Shown: positions 24,703 through 34,254 of the stretch, in pieces
How the letters are laid out: every line of letters starts with the position of its first letter
Numbering within the stretch: position 1 is the stretch's first letter
Assembly: GCF_009765225.1 (NCBI RefSeq)
Contig: NZ_VMSF01000001.1
Span: 992,001 to 1,056,000, forward strand
DNA: 64,000 nt
Source of the DNA: Leifsonia sp. AG29
GTDB taxonomy: Bacteria > Actinomycetota > Actinomycetes > Actinomycetales > Microbacteriaceae
Reading direction: 5' to 3'
Translations under genes and position numbers: made by a program
Notes under the pieces: generated by a model
Database searches by the model: none
What the model was told of the DNA's origin: nothing
The model's input: the letters and a program-made list of their open reading frames with translations, nothing else

Positions 24703-25833
24703 TCAGGCGGCGGTGCGCTCCAGCAGCACCGCCGCCTCCATGTGCCCGGTCTGCGGGAACATGTCGAGGACGCGACCGGACCGGATGCCGTACGACGGCA
24801 TCCGGTCCAGGTCGAGCGCCAGCGTGCGCGGATTGCAGCTGGAGTAGACGACGTGACGCGGTCCCGATCCCTCCAGCCAGGCCGAGAGCTCGGCGCCGAT
24901 CCCGCGGCGCGGCGGGTTCACGATGACGAGGTCGGGAGCGGCGGCGGCCCCGATGGCGAACCGGGTCGCGTCGCCCGATCGGAAGGCCACGTGCGGCAGT
25001 CCCGCGGCGGCCGCCGTCGCCCGGGCGCTCTTGACGGCCTCGCTGCTCGTCTCGACTCCGACGACCCGGCGCCCCGGGGCGGCGCACGCGAGAGCGAAGC
25101 CGCCGACTCCGCAGTAGAGATCCCAGAGGGAGGCGGGGGAGATCCGGTCGACCCAGTCCGCGACCTGCCGGTAGAGCGCCTCGGCGACGGCGGTGTTCGT
25201 CTGGAAGAAGCTCTGCGGCCGCAGCCGCAACGCCATGCCGCCCACGCGCATGACGAGTGACGAATCGCGGGTGAGAACGATCTCGCGCTCACCCTCGACG
25301 ACCGCCTTGTGCTCGGGCTGGATGTTGACGCTGACGACGCGCGCCGCGGGCAGCGCGTCCAGCAACTCGGCCAGCCGCCGGCGGATCCGCGGCACGGCGT
25401 CCTCCGAGCCGACGACGAAGCGCACCATCAGCTCGTCATCGGGGGAGACGGTCACGAGCACGAACTTGAGCTCGCCGGTCCGACGCGGGACGTCGTAGGG
25501 GACGAGACCCGTGCTCGAGATGAATCGCGCGAGCACCGGGAGGGCGGCCCGGATGCCGGGGGCGCAGATGCCGCACTCCCGCAGGTCGACGCCGCGGCCG
25601 CCCTCGTCGAGGATGCCGATCGTGGGTGCCTCGACCGAGCCGCCGACGACCATCTTCGCCTTGTTGCGGTACCCCGCCTCGGCGCTGGCGACGGGAGGCA
25701 GCCACTCGATGTCGCCGAACCGGTCCAGCAGGCCGCGGGCGGCGCGCTCCTTACCGGCGAGCTGCTCTGCGTACGGCTGACCCATGAGCGTGCACGAGCG
25801 GCATACGCCCGCGTCGAAATACGAACAGTCCAT
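24703..25833 (-). CDS. rlmC: 23S rRNA (uracil-C5)-methyltransferase RlmC-like
   Basis: 376 residues of the TrmA/RlmC/RlmD family. The iron-sulfur cysteines start at the N terminus (Cys3, Cys11, Cys14) with a fourth in the ECGICAPG segment; the SAM motif is DLYCGVGGFALACA; the catalytic Cys is in SSCNPRTLALDL. The absence of an N-terminal TRAM domain and the CSYFDAGVCRSC start match RlmC, which methylates U747 of 23S rRNA in E. coli. Confidence 0.92.
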   Translation of the reverse strand: MDCSYFDAGVCRSCTLMGQPYAEQLAGKERAARGLLDRFGDIEWLPPVASAEAGYRNKAKMVVGGSVEAPTIGILDEGGRGVDLRECGICAPGIRAALPVLARFISSTGLVPYDVPRRTGELKFVLVTVSPDDELMVRFVVGSEDAVPRIRRRLAELLDALPAARVVSVNIQPEHKAVVEGEREIVLTRDSSLVMRVGGMALRLRPQSFFQTNTAVAEALYRQVADWVDRISPASLWDLYCGVGGFALACAAPGRRVVGVETSSEAVKSARATAAAAGLPHVAFRSGDATRFAIGAAAAPDLVIVNPPRRGIGAELSAWLEGSGPRHVVYSSCNPRTLALDLDRMPSYGIRSGRVLDMFPQTGHMEAAVLLERTAA

Positions 25834-25850
25834 ACGGCCTCGGTGAGTCT

Positions 25851-25926
25851 TGGTGCCCCCAGTAGGATTTGAACCTACGGCCTTCTGCTCCGGAGGCAGA
25901 CGCTCTATCCCCTGAGCTATGGGGGC
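25851..25926 (-). tRNA. tRNA-Arg (anticodon CCG), CCA encoded
   Basis: On the minus strand a full cloverleaf: 7 bp acceptor stem GCCCCCA/TGGGGGC, D arm AGCTCAGGGGATAGAGC, anticodon loop CTCCGGA giving CCG, and T arm GTAGG-TTCAAAT-CCTAC. Discriminator A, followed by an encoded CCA (25851-25853). It reads CGG codons. It lies about 0.8 kb from argS, the gene for its synthetase. Confidence 0.96.
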
Positions 25927-26002
25927 CAGGGAGTGCTCATCAAGGCTAGCATCCCCTCGGCACCGCTCGTGACGGCCTGCCGCCTCCAGCGGGCCGGCCG
26001 GG

Positions 26003-26629
26003 TCAGCTCGCCGGGACGTTGCCGAGCACGTCCTGCATGAGCGGCGCGGCGTCGCCGGGCTCGAAGAACGCCGTCGAATCGGCGACGATCCAGTACGGCC
26101 CGCGGAAGATCTGCACCTCGCCCGAGGTGCCCGGCTTGAAGTACCCCTCGACGTCCGGCGGCGTCCCGTAGGTCGGGACGGGCTTCGCCTCGGTGATGGC
26201 GGCGTTCTTAAGCCCCTCCAGCAGGCTCGCGGGAGGCTTGGCGACGGCGATCTCGATCTTCGCGCCGCTGCTCTGGTTGAGCCACGCGCAGGTCGTGCCC
26301 TTCCAGTCGGCGATCTGCTTCTCGTGGGTGCCCGACTTCGGAGCGTAGTTCGGATCGACCCCGTAGTTGGGGTTGAACGCGTAGAGCTGGTCCGTGGTGA
26401 CGAGCGCGTCGCACTTGATGGCTACCGGGGTCGGCGGATCGGTCGGGGTCGGCGACACCGCGGGGGCAGGCGCGGCGGTCGGTCCTCCGGACGCGCCGCC
26501 GGCGGTCGCCGAGGGCGTGCGGGAGGACGGGTTCGGCGGCGTGCATCCCGTCAGGCCCAGTGCCGCAGCGGCGACGAGGGCGACGGGCAGCGCGGCGCGG
26601 AGCGCGGCGCGGCGGGAGCTGGGGGTCAT
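26003..26629 (-). CDS. Secreted lipoprotein, DUF3558-like
   Basis: 208 residues. Arg-rich start, hydrophobic core and a lipobox LGLTGC with the lipidated Cys at residue 29; then a 40-residue Pro/Thr/Ser/Ala linker and a folded domain with two cysteines (IKCDALV and TTCAWLN), spaced as in actinobacterial DUF3558-type lipoproteins. Function unknown. It is divergent from argS; the 103 bp between them contains the argS promoter. Confidence 0.82.
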   Translation of the reverse strand: MTPSSRRAALRAALPVALVAAAALGLTGCTPPNPSSRTPSATAGGASGGPTAAPAPAVSPTPTDPPTPVAIKCDALVTTDQLYAFNPNYGVDPNYAPKSGTHEKQIADWKGTTCAWLNQSSGAKIEIAVAKPPASLLEGLKNAAITEAKPVPTYGTPPDVEGYFKPGTSGEVQIFRGPYWIVADSTAFFEPGDAAPLMQDVLGNVPAS

Positions 26630-26718
26630 CGTTCGTCTTCCGTCTCGTCGATCCGGTGCTGCAGGCGATGACCTTATCAAGCCCAGCCGACAGGAGAGGG
26701 AGGGGCACGGCCGCCCGG

Positions 26719-26724
26719 TAGAAT
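26719..26724 (+). promoter_or_regulatory. Putative -10 box of argS
   Basis: TAGAAT is followed 2 bases later by ATG (26727) and 8 bases later by a second in-frame ATG (26733). No clear Shine-Dalgarno lies in front of either, so a nearly leaderless transcript using the second ATG is plausible. Confidence 0.4.
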
Positions 26725-26732
26725 CGATGGCT

Positions 26733-28433
26733 ATGACTCCCGCTGACCTCTCCGCCGCCCTGCTCGACATCGTGACGACGGTGGTCGAGCGGCGACGCGG
26801 CGCGGGAGAGGGCGCGGAGGACGGCGCGGCGGGGCTCTCGCTCTCCGTCGAGGATGTCCCCCTGGAGCGTCCCAAGAACCGCGAGCACGGCGACTGGTCG
26901 AGCAACGTGGCCATGCGGCTCGCCAAGCGCGTCGGCGCGAACCCTCGCGACCTCGCCACCGAGATCGCCGAGGCGGCCGCCGGGATCGAGGGCGTGTCGT
27001 CGGCCGAGGTCGCCGGCCCCGGGTTCATCAACTTCCGGCTCGACGCGGCCGCCGCGGGCCTCCTCGCCAAGACGATCGTCGAGTCGGGCGAGGAGTACGG
27101 CCGGGGCCACCTGTACGACGGCCTCCTGGTGAACCTCGAGTTCGTCTCTGCGAACCCGACGGGCCCCATCCACATGGGAGGCGCCCGCTGGGCCGCTGTC
27201 GGCGACAGCCTCGCCCGCATCCTGCAGGCCGAGGGCGCGGACGTGACCCGCGAGTACTACTTCAACGACCACGGCTCCCAGATCGACCGCTTCGCGCGGA
27301 GCCTGCTGGCGGCCTATCTGGGCGAGCCGACGCCGGAGGACGGCTACGGCGGCGCCTACATCGCCGAGATCGCCTCGGCGGTCGCCGAGCGCTACGACGG
27401 CGATCTCGCCACGCTCCCGCGCGAGGAGCAGCAGGAGGTCTTCCGGTCGCTCGGCACGCAGGCGATGTTCCAGGAGATCAAGGACCGCCTCCACTCGTTC
27501 GGCGTCGACTTCGACGTCTACTTCCACGAGGACTCGCTGCACGCCTCCGGCGCCGTCGAGCGTGCCATCCAGCGGCTCGACGAGCAGGGCCACATCTTCG
27601 AGGCCGAGGGCGCCATCTGGCTGCGCACGACGACGTTCGGCGACGACCGCGACCGGGTCATCGTCCGGTCGAACGGCGAGCCGGCCTACATCTCGGGCGA
27701 TCTCGGCTACTACCTCGACAAGCGCGAGCGGGGCTTCGAGCAGAACATCATCATGCTGGGCGCAGACCACCACGGCTACGTGGGCCGCATGATGGCGATG
27801 GTGGAGGCGTTCGGGGACGTCCCGAACGTGAACCTCCAGATCCTGATCGGCCAGATGGTCAACCTCGTCAAGGACGGCGAGCCGGTCAAGATGTCGAAGC
27901 GCGCGGGCACGATCGTCACGCTCGACGACCTCGTCGACGCGGTGGGGGTCGACGCGGCCCGGTACGCCCTCGTGCGCTCCTCGACCGACTCGCAGCTCGA
28001 CATCGACCTCGATCTCCTCAGCAAGCGCAGCAACGAGAACCCGGTCTTCTACGTGCAGTACGCCCACGCGCGCACCCGCTCCGTGGCGGCTAACGCCGAG
28101 AAGGCGGGCGTTGACCGGAGCGCGTTCCGGCCGGAGCTCCTCACGCACGAGACCGAGAGCGCGCTCCTCGGCGGTCTCCAGGAGTTCCCGCGCGTGGTGG
28201 CGCTGGCCGCCGAGCTGCGCGAGCCCCACCGGGTCGCGCGCTACATCGAGGAGCTCGCCGGGCTCTACCACGCGTGGTACGCCGTCCGAGACGGCTCCAC
28301 GCGCGTCCTGCCCCACGGCGACGAGCCCGTGACCGACCTCCACCGCACCCGGCTGTGGCTGAACGACGCGACCGGCCAGGTGATCCGCAACGGGCTCACC
28401 CTGGTGGGGGTGTCGGCACCCGACCGGATGTGA
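26733..28433 (+). CDS. argS: Arginyl-tRNA synthetase
   Basis: 566 residues. Class I synthetase charging tRNA-Arg. The HIGH-like motif reads IHMGG within [14 protein letters not shown] near residue 140, and a KMSKR motif follows ([10 protein letters not shown]) near 390; the N-terminal Add-1 domain and C-terminal DALR domain ending [13 protein letters not shown] are both present. Start could also be ATG 26727 (two more residues). It begins a rightward cluster running to rho. Confidence 0.96.
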   Translation: MTPADLSAALLDIVTTVVERRRGAGEGAEDGAAGLSLSVEDVPLERPKNREHGDWSSNVAMRLAKRVGANPRDLATEIAEAAAGIEGVSSAEVAGPGFINFRLDAAAAGLLAKTIVESGEEYGRGHLYDGLLVNLEFVSANPTGPIHMGGARWAAVGDSLARILQAEGADVTREYYFNDHGSQIDRFARSLLAAYLGEPTPEDGYGGAYIAEIASAVAERYDGDLATLPREEQQEVFRSLGTQAMFQEIKDRLHSFGVDFDVYFHEDSLHASGAVERAIQRLDEQGHIFEAEGAIWLRTTTFGDDRDRVIVRSNGEPAYISGDLGYYLDKRERGFEQNIIMLGADHHGYVGRMMAMVEAFGDVPNVNLQILIGQMVNLVKDGEPVKMSKRAGTIVTLDDLVDAVGVDAARYALVRSSTDSQLDIDLDLLSKRSNENPVFYVQYAHARTRSVAANAEKAGVDRSAFRPELLTHETESALLGGLQEFPRVVALAAELREPHRVARYIEELAGLYHAWYAVRDGSTRVLPHGDEPVTDLHRTRLWLNDATGQVIRNGLTLVGVSAPDRM

Positions 28434-28445
28434 TCGGATGGTCCG

Positions 28446-29237
28446 ATGATGACCCAGCAGACCGTCGCCCCGAGTGAGCCGGTCTCCCGGCGCCGGAAGC
28501 GTCCCGTGTGGCTGCGTGTGCTGCTCTGGGTGGTGATCCCGGTCGCCGTCCTCGTCGTGCTCTTCGTGGTCGCCGATGCCGCCGTGCGCGCCTACGCCGA
28601 GAAGCAGGTGTCCGCGGAGATCGAGAAGAACCTGCCGCAGGACGTCTCGGGCCCGGTGTCCACGCACATCGGGGGAGTCTCCGTCATCCAGCAGTACCTG
28701 GCCGGTTCGTTCGACCGCGTCGAGCTCGATGCCCCCCACCTGACCGTGAAGGGCGCGCCGCTGAGCGCCTCCGTCGTGGCGACCGGGGTGCCCGCCGACT
28801 TCTCGAAGCCGATCGCGAAGGCACGGGGCACGCTCGAGGTCTCGCAGGACTCGCTGAACAAGCTCGTCCAGATCCCGGGTGCCACCGGCGACATCACGCT
28901 CGGCGCCGGCACGGTCGGGTACGACGGCAAGATCGACCTCCTCGGGCTCCCGGTCGGGTACACGGTCACGGCGAAAGCCCGCGCGGCGGGCGAGCAGGTG
29001 CTCCTCGAGCCGCAGAAGGCCTCCCTCAAGACCGGGACCGGAGACGTCAACCTGACCCGGCTGCTGCAGGCGCTGACCTCGCAGGGGCCGTTCCCGGTGT
29101 GCGCGGCGCAGTACCTCCCGGACGGCGTCACCGTGAACGACATCCACATCTCGCAGGGGCACGCGACGGTCGTCTTCGGCGCCTCCGACTTCGTTCTGAA
29201 CGACCGGTTCCTCGGCAGCAAGGGCAGCTGCAGCTGA
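28446..29237 (+). CDS. DUF2993 (LmeA-like) membrane-anchored protein
   Basis: 263 residues. Basic N terminus, then one membrane helix (WLRVLLWVVIPVAVLVVLFVV cannot be cleaved by an obvious signal peptidase site), followed by an extracytoplasmic domain with VSTHIGGVSVIQQYLAG and KGAPLSASVVATGVP, which fit DUF2993. In mycobacteria the related LmeA supports lipomannan synthesis; the function here is unknown. It lies 12 bp after argS and has no own promoter that I can see. Confidence 0.85.
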   Translation: MMTQQTVAPSEPVSRRRKRPVWLRVLLWVVIPVAVLVVLFVVADAAVRAYAEKQVSAEIEKNLPQDVSGPVSTHIGGVSVIQQYLAGSFDRVELDAPHLTVKGAPLSASVVATGVPADFSKPIAKARGTLEVSQDSLNKLVQIPGATGDITLGAGTVGYDGKIDLLGLPVGYTVTAKARAAGEQVLLEPQKASLKTGTGDVNLTRLLQALTSQGPFPVCAAQYLPDGVTVNDIHISQGHATVVFGASDFVLNDRFLGSKGSCS

Positions 29238-29298
29238 CGTCCGGGGTGCTCAAGGTCCCGCTGCCGTAACACGGCTCAACGCCGCCGTGCGCCCCGGC

Positions 29299-29304
29299 TA
29301 GACT
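29299..29304 (+). promoter_or_regulatory. Possible -10 box for lysA-hom-thrC-thrB
   Basis: TAGACT lies 88 bases before the lysA ATG in the 154 bp gap after the DUF2993 gene. It would give a leader of about 80 nt; I see no riboswitch-like structure or clear attenuator in it. Confidence 0.35.
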
Positions 29305-29391
29305 TCCCGTACATCTCCACCGGCTTCAGGGGCCAACCCGGGTCCGCTCGCCAGGGAGGCCCCCACTCGTTCGCCACCCGTGAGGTTCCCT

Positions 29392-30807
29392 ATGGCATCG
29401 AATCCGCTCGCGCCCTCGTGGCTGCCCGTCCCGGAGGACGCCAACGCGCTGGTCCCGTCGCTCTGGGCGCGCACCGTGACCCGGTCCGAGGGCGGCCTGA
29501 CCGTCGGCGGCGTGCGAGCGGAGGAGCTGGCGGAGCGTTTCGGCACCCCGCTGTACGTCATCGACGAGACGGAGGCGCGGGAGCGCGCGGCCGAGGTGGT
29601 TCGCGCTTTCGAGTCCGCTTTCGCCGAGATCGGCACGGCCGCGCGCGTCTACTACGCGGGCAAGGCGTTCCTCTCCATCGAGTTCGCCCGCTGGATGGCC
29701 GAAGCGGGGCTGAGCATCGACGTGTGCAGCGGAGGCGAGCTCGCCGTGGCCCTCGCCGCCGGCGTCGATCCCGGGCGACTCGGCTTCCACGGCAACAACA
29801 AGTCTCCGGCTGAGATCGACCGGGCCGTCGCCGTCGGGGTCGGCGCCGTCGTCATCGACAACGTCCAGGAGATCGACCGCGTCGCGGACGCGGCCGAGCG
29901 GCACGGTGTCGTCCAGAGCGTTCGGCTCCGGGTGAACAGCGGCGTGCACGCGCACACCCACGCCTTCCTCGCCACGGCCCACGAGGACCAGAAGTTCGGC
30001 ATCGCCCTGGAGGATGCGGCCGACGCCGTGGCCCGCATCCGGTCCCGCTCGTCGCTGGCCTTCCGCGGCCTCCATTGCCACATCGGTTCCCAGATCTTCG
30101 GCGCCGACGGCTTCGCCGAGTCCGCGGCCCGGCTGCTCCGCCTGCATCGGGAGCTCCTCGCCGGCGGCGACGTCCCGGAGCTCAACCTCGGCGGCGGCTT
30201 CGGCATCGCGTACACGGTCGCCGACGACCCGGCCCCGATCGAGGAGCTCGCGCGCCGCATCGCCGAGACCGTGGCAGCCGGGTGCGAGGAGCTGGACATC
30301 CCGCTGCCGGTCGTCGCGTTCGAGCCGGGCCGCTCCATCGCCGGAACCGCCGGGCTCACCCTCTACACGGTCGGCACGACCAAGGACGTCCGCGTGGCGT
30401 ACCAGGACGACGGCGAGACCGCCGTGCGCCGCTACGTCAGCGTCGACGGCGGCATGAGCGACAACGCGCGCCCTGCGCTCTACGAGGCGCAGTACTCCGC
30501 GCGGATCGCCAACCGTGTCTCCTCCGTCGAGCCGGAGCTCGTCCGCGTGGCCGGCAAGCACTGCGAGAGCGGCGACATCGTCGTCGACGCCGAGTACCTC
30601 CCAGGCGACATCCGTCCCGGCGATCTGCTCGCGGTCCCGGCGACCGGCGCCTACTGCTGGGCGCTGTCGAGCAACTACAACTACCTCGGCCGTCCGCCGG
30701 TCGTCGCCGTGCGCGACGGCTCGGCGCGCGTGATCGTGCGCGGCGAGACCGAGGCCGACCTGCTGGCACGGGATGCCGCCTACGAAGGAGAGAAGGCCGA
30801 GCGATGA
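29392..30807 (+). CDS. lysA: Diaminopimelate decarboxylase
   Basis: 471 residues. PLP enzyme converting meso-diaminopimelate to lysine, the last step of lysine synthesis. The PLP lysine is in YYAGKAF; other active-site motifs are HCHIGSQI, GGGFGI, EPGRSI and CESGD. The ATG at 29392 (MASNPLAPSW) is chosen; GTG at 29380 is possible. Its stop overlaps the hom start (ATGA), coupling lysine and threonine branches in one operon. Confidence 0.95.
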   Translation: MASNPLAPSWLPVPEDANALVPSLWARTVTRSEGGLTVGGVRAEELAERFGTPLYVIDETEARERAAEVVRAFESAFAEIGTAARVYYAGKAFLSIEFARWMAEAGLSIDVCSGGELAVALAAGVDPGRLGFHGNNKSPAEIDRAVAVGVGAVVIDNVQEIDRVADAAERHGVVQSVRLRVNSGVHAHTHAFLATAHEDQKFGIALEDAADAVARIRSRSSLAFRGLHCHIGSQIFGADGFAESAARLLRLHRELLAGGDVPELNLGGGFGIAYTVADDPAPIEELARRIAETVAAGCEELDIPLPVVAFEPGRSIAGTAGLTLYTVGTTKDVRVAYQDDGETAVRRYVSVDGGMSDNARPALYEAQYSARIANRVSSVEPELVRVAGKHCESGDIVVDAEYLPGDIRPGDLLAVPATGAYCWALSSNYNYLGRPPVVAVRDGSARVIVRGETEADLLARDAAYEGEKAER

Positions 30808-32177
30808 TCGAGTACCGCAACCTCCGCGTCGCGCTGCTGGGCGCCGGGTCGGTCGGCTCCCAGGTCGCCCGTCTCCTCCTGGAGCAGGGCAACGAGTTCG
30901 CCTCGCGCATCGGGGCCCGCCTCGAGCTCGTCGGGATCGCCGTGCGCGACCTCGACGCCCCGCGCGACGTCGACCTCCCGCGCCACCTGCTGACGACCGA
31001 CGCGAGCTCCCTGATCCTCGGTGCCGACATCGTCGTCGAGCTGATGGGAGGCGTCGAGCCCGCCCGCGGCTACGTGCTGGAGGCGCTCACCTCCGGCGCC
31101 GACGTCATCACCGCTAACAAGGCGCTGCTCGCCACCCACGGCCCCGAGCTCTTCGAGGTGGCCGAGCAGGTCGGTGCGCAGCTGTACTACGAGGCCGCGG
31201 TGGCCGGCGCGATCCCGATCATCCGTCCGCTGCGCGACAGCCTCGCCGGCGACCGCGTCGACCGCATCCTCGGGATCGTCAACGGGACGACGAACTTCAT
31301 CCTCGACCGCATGGACGCCACCGGGGAGACCCTCGCCGACGCCCTCGCCGCGGCCACCGAGCGCGGCTACGCGGAGGCGGACCCGACCGCCGACATCGGC
31401 GGCTACGACGCGGCGCAGAAGGCCGCGATCCTGGCGAGCCTCGCCTTCCATACGACCGTTCCTCTGGACCGCGTGTACCGCGAGGGCATCACCGCGATCA
31501 CCAAGGAGCAGGTCGACGCCGCCCGTGAGGCCGGCTCCGTGATCAAGCTGCTCGCGATCTGCGAGCGGCTGACCGACCCCGAGACAGGGGAGGAGGGCGT
31601 CTCCGCCCGCGTCTACCCGGCGCTGATCGACCGGGAGCACCCGCTGGCCGCCGTGCGCGGCGCGCACAACGCGGTCTTCGTCCAGGCCGCCGCAGCGGGC
31701 GACCTCATGTTCTACGGCGCGGGCGCAGGCGGCGTCCAGACGGCCTCCGCCGTGCTGGGCGACGTGGTCTCGGCCGCCCGTCGGCACGTCGTCGGCGGTC
31801 CGGGCGTCGCCGAGTCGACGCACGCCGACCTGCCCGTGCTCGACATCGGCCGCGTGGTGACCCGCTACCAGATCACCCTCGAGGTCGAGGATCAGCCCGG
31901 CGTCCTGGCCGCGGTGGCCCGCATCCTGAGCGACGGCGGCGTCAGCGTCGAGACCGTGCAGCAGTCCGTGCCCGCCGGGACGCCCGGCGTCGTCATCGCC
32001 GGCGCGGCGTTCACCGGGCCCGGCGCCCCGATTCACGGCGGTGCAGCAGCCACCGCTACCCTGGTCATCGGCACCCACTCCGCCGAGGAGGCCGCCCTGG
32101 CGGCCACCGTCGAGGCGCTCGCCGCGAGCGACGTCGTGATCGCCATCTCTTCCGTTCTCCGAGTCGAAGGATCGTAA
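30804..32177 (+). CDS. hom: Homoserine dehydrogenase
   Basis: 457 residues. Reduces aspartate semialdehyde to homoserine, the branch point to threonine and methionine. NAD-binding LLGAGSVGSQVA at the N terminus, catalytic-region GIVNGTTNFIL and AEADPTADIGGYDAAQK, and a C-terminal ACT domain (QITLEVEDQPGVLAAVARIL), the usual site of threonine feedback inhibition. ATG at 30804 follows GAAGGAGAG and overlaps lysA by 4 bp; its TAA stop shares one base with the thrC ATG. Confidence 0.96.
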   Translation: MIEYRNLRVALLGAGSVGSQVARLLLEQGNEFASRIGARLELVGIAVRDLDAPRDVDLPRHLLTTDASSLILGADIVVELMGGVEPARGYVLEALTSGADVITANKALLATHGPELFEVAEQVGAQLYYEAAVAGAIPIIRPLRDSLAGDRVDRILGIVNGTTNFILDRMDATGETLADALAAATERGYAEADPTADIGGYDAAQKAAILASLAFHTTVPLDRVYREGITAITKEQVDAAREAGSVIKLLAICERLTDPETGEEGVSARVYPALIDREHPLAAVRGAHNAVFVQAAAAGDLMFYGAGAGGVQTASAVLGDVVSAARRHVVGGPGVAESTHADLPVLDIGRVVTRYQITLEVEDQPGVLAAVARILSDGGVSVETVQQSVPAGTPGVVIAGAAFTGPGAPIHGGAAATATLVIGTHSAEEAALAATVEALAASDVVIAISSVLRVEGS

Positions 32178-33283
32178 TGCCCGCGAAGACCTACAGTCGT
32201 CAGTGGCGGGGCGTGCTCCGCGAATACGCGGACCGTCTGAACATCTCCGAGGCGACGCCGATCGTCACGCTCGGCGAGGGCGGCACGCCGCTGATCCCCG
32301 CTCCGGCGCTGTCGGCGCGCACCGGCGCCGACGTGCACGTGAAGTTCGAGGGCATGAACCCGACCGGGTCGTTCAAGGACCGCGGCATGACGATGGCGAT
32401 CTCGAAGGCCGTGGAGCACGGCGCGCAGGCGGTCATCTGCGCGTCGACCGGCAACACCTCCGCGTCGGCCGCCGCCTACGCCACGCACGCCGGCATCCAG
32501 TCCGTCGTCCTGGTCCCGGAGGGCAAGATCGCGCTCGGCAAGCTCAGCCAGGCGATCGCCCACAACGCCCAGCTCCTCCAGGTGCAGGGCAACTTCGACG
32601 ACTGCCTCGACATCGCGCGCGACCTCGCCACGAACTACCCGGTGCACCTCGTCAACTCTGTGAACCCGGACCGCATCGAGGGCCAGAAGACGGCCGCGTT
32701 CGAGGTCGTCGAGGTCCTCGGCGACGCGCCCGACTTCCACATCGTGCCCGTGGGCAACGCCGGCAACTACACCGCGTACCACCGCGGCTACACCGAGGAG
32801 CTCCAGCGCGGTGAGGCCACCCGGCTGCCGCGCATGTTCGGCTTCCAGGCGGCCGGCAGCGCCCCGATCGTCCTCGGTCACGCCGTGAAGAACCCGGACA
32901 CGATCGCCACCGCGATCCGCATCGGCAACCCCGCGTCGTGGGAACTGGCCCTCAACGCGCGCGACGACAGCGAGGGCTACTTCGGCGCGATCGACGACGC
33001 CAAGATCCTGGAGGCGCACCGCATCCTCTCGGCCGAGGTCGGCATCTTCGTCGAGCCGGCGTCCGCGATCAGCGTCGCCGGACTCCTCGAGCGCTCCGAG
33101 GCGGGTGCGATCCCGGCCGGCTCGACCGTGGTGCTCACGGTGACCGGCCACGGTCTCAAGGACCCGCAGTGGGCGCTCCGCACCGCCGACGGCTCCGAGG
33201 TCGAGCCCACCGTCGTCCCCGTCGACACGTCGGCCATCGCCGACGTGCTCGGTCTCCGCGCGAGCGCGGGGGCCTCCGCGTGA
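32177..33283 (+). CDS. thrC: Threonine synthase
   Basis: 368 residues. PLP enzyme converting phosphohomoserine to threonine. The PLP lysine is in GSFKDRGM; the phosphate-binding STGNTSASAAA and the GNAGNYTAYHRG block follow. The short bacterial (about 360 residue) class. It starts one base into the hom stop and its own TGA overlaps the thrB GTG by 3 bases. Confidence 0.96.
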   Translation: MPAKTYSRQWRGVLREYADRLNISEATPIVTLGEGGTPLIPAPALSARTGADVHVKFEGMNPTGSFKDRGMTMAISKAVEHGAQAVICASTGNTSASAAAYATHAGIQSVVLVPEGKIALGKLSQAIAHNAQLLQVQGNFDDCLDIARDLATNYPVHLVNSVNPDRIEGQKTAAFEVVEVLGDAPDFHIVPVGNAGNYTAYHRGYTEELQRGEATRLPRMFGFQAAGSAPIVLGHAVKNPDTIATAIRIGNPASWELALNARDDSEGYFGAIDDAKILEAHRILSAEVGIFVEPASAISVAGLLERSEAGAIPAGSTVVLTVTGHGLKDPQWALRTADGSEVEPTVVPVDTSAIADVLGLRASAGASA

Positions 33284-34254
33284 GCTCGGCCGCCGGCGCG
33301 TCCCCGGAGGCTCTCCGCGGCCGCTCGGTGTCGGTGAAGGTTCCCGCGACCAGCGCCAACCTCGGTCCCGGGTTCGACACGCTCGGCCTCGCCCTCGCTC
33401 TCTACGACGAGCTCGAGGTGTCGGTGCGGGACGAGCCCGGCGCGACCGTCGAGGTGATCGGCGTCGGTGCGGGCGAGGTCCCGACCGACGAGTCGAACCT
33501 CGTCGTCCGGGCCATCGCGCACACGTTCGAGGCCGTCGGCGTGCCGCTGCCGGGCCTCCACCTGGTGGCTCGCAACAACATCCCGCACGGCCGCGGCATG
33601 GGGTCGTCGGGTGCGGCGATCGTGTCCGGAATCATGGCCGCCAAGGGCCTCCTCGAGGGCATCGTCGAGCTCGACGCCGACCGGCTGCTCGCCCTCGCCA
33701 ACGACATGGAGGGCCACCCGGACAACGTGGCGCCCGCCCTGTTCGGCGGCCTCACCATCGCCTGGGTGACCGAGACCGGACCCCGGTTCAAGAAGCTCAT
33801 CGTGCACCGCGGTGTCTCGCCGCTCGTGCTCGTCCCGGAGCACGTCATGTCGACGGCCCTCGCGCGCAGCCTCCAGCCCGAGTCCGTCCCGCACGAGGAC
33901 GCCGTCTTCAACGTCTCGCGGTCGGCGCTCCTCGTCGCCGCTCTGATCCAGAGCCCGGAGCTCCTCCACGCCGCCACCGAGGACAAGCTCCACCAGAGCT
34001 ACCGCGCCTCGGCGATGCCGGAGACCGACCGGCTGATCACCCTCCTGCGGGCGAACGGCTTCGCGGCCGTCGTGTCGGGAGCCGGGCCCTCGATCCTCGT
34101 TCTCGGGAGCGACCCGGGCCAGCGGCTCGAGGCGGCCGACCTGGTCGCCCGCGAAGCGCAGACCCGGTGGCAGCCGCTCATGCTGGCGGTCGATTTCAAG
34201 GGTGCGACGGCGACGCTGCACGAGGCCGCGCCGGCCGACGCACCGGCGGCCTGA
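33280..34254 (+). CDS. thrB: Homoserine kinase
   Basis: 324 residues. GHMP kinase phosphorylating homoserine. The N-terminal VKVPATSANLGPGFD and the ATP-binding IPHGRGMGSSGAA (GLGSSAA-type) motif are clear, and GAGPS lies near the C terminus. The GTG at 33280 forms GTGA with the thrC stop. Last gene of the aspartate-family operon; rho follows after 240 bp. Confidence 0.95.
   Translation: MSSAAGASPEALRGRSVSVKVPATSANLGPGFDTLGLALALYDELEVSVRDEPGATVEVIGVGAGEVPTDESNLVVRAIAHTFEAVGVPLPGLHLVARNNIPHGRGMGSSGAAIVSGIMAAKGLLEGIVELDADRLLALANDMEGHPDNVAPALFGGLTIAWVTETGPRFKKLIVHRGVSPLVLVPEHVMSTALARSLQPESVPHEDAVFNVSRSALLVAALIQSPELLHAATEDKLHQSYRASAMPETDRLITLLRANGFAAVVSGAGPSILVLGSDPGQRLEAADLVAREAQTRWQPLMLAVDFKGATATLHEAAPADAPAA

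Noticed and set aside
25851-26003. Mobile-element integration site at the tRNA-Arg gene
   Set aside because: No integrase, no direct repeat of the tRNA 3' end, and no change in composition on either side.
26208-29162. Open frame of 984 codons on the minus strand opposite argS and the DUF2993 gene
   Set aside because: It is antisense to argS with all its motifs; composition is typical of a reverse shadow frame in high-GC DNA (Val/Asp/Arg/His-rich, no domains).
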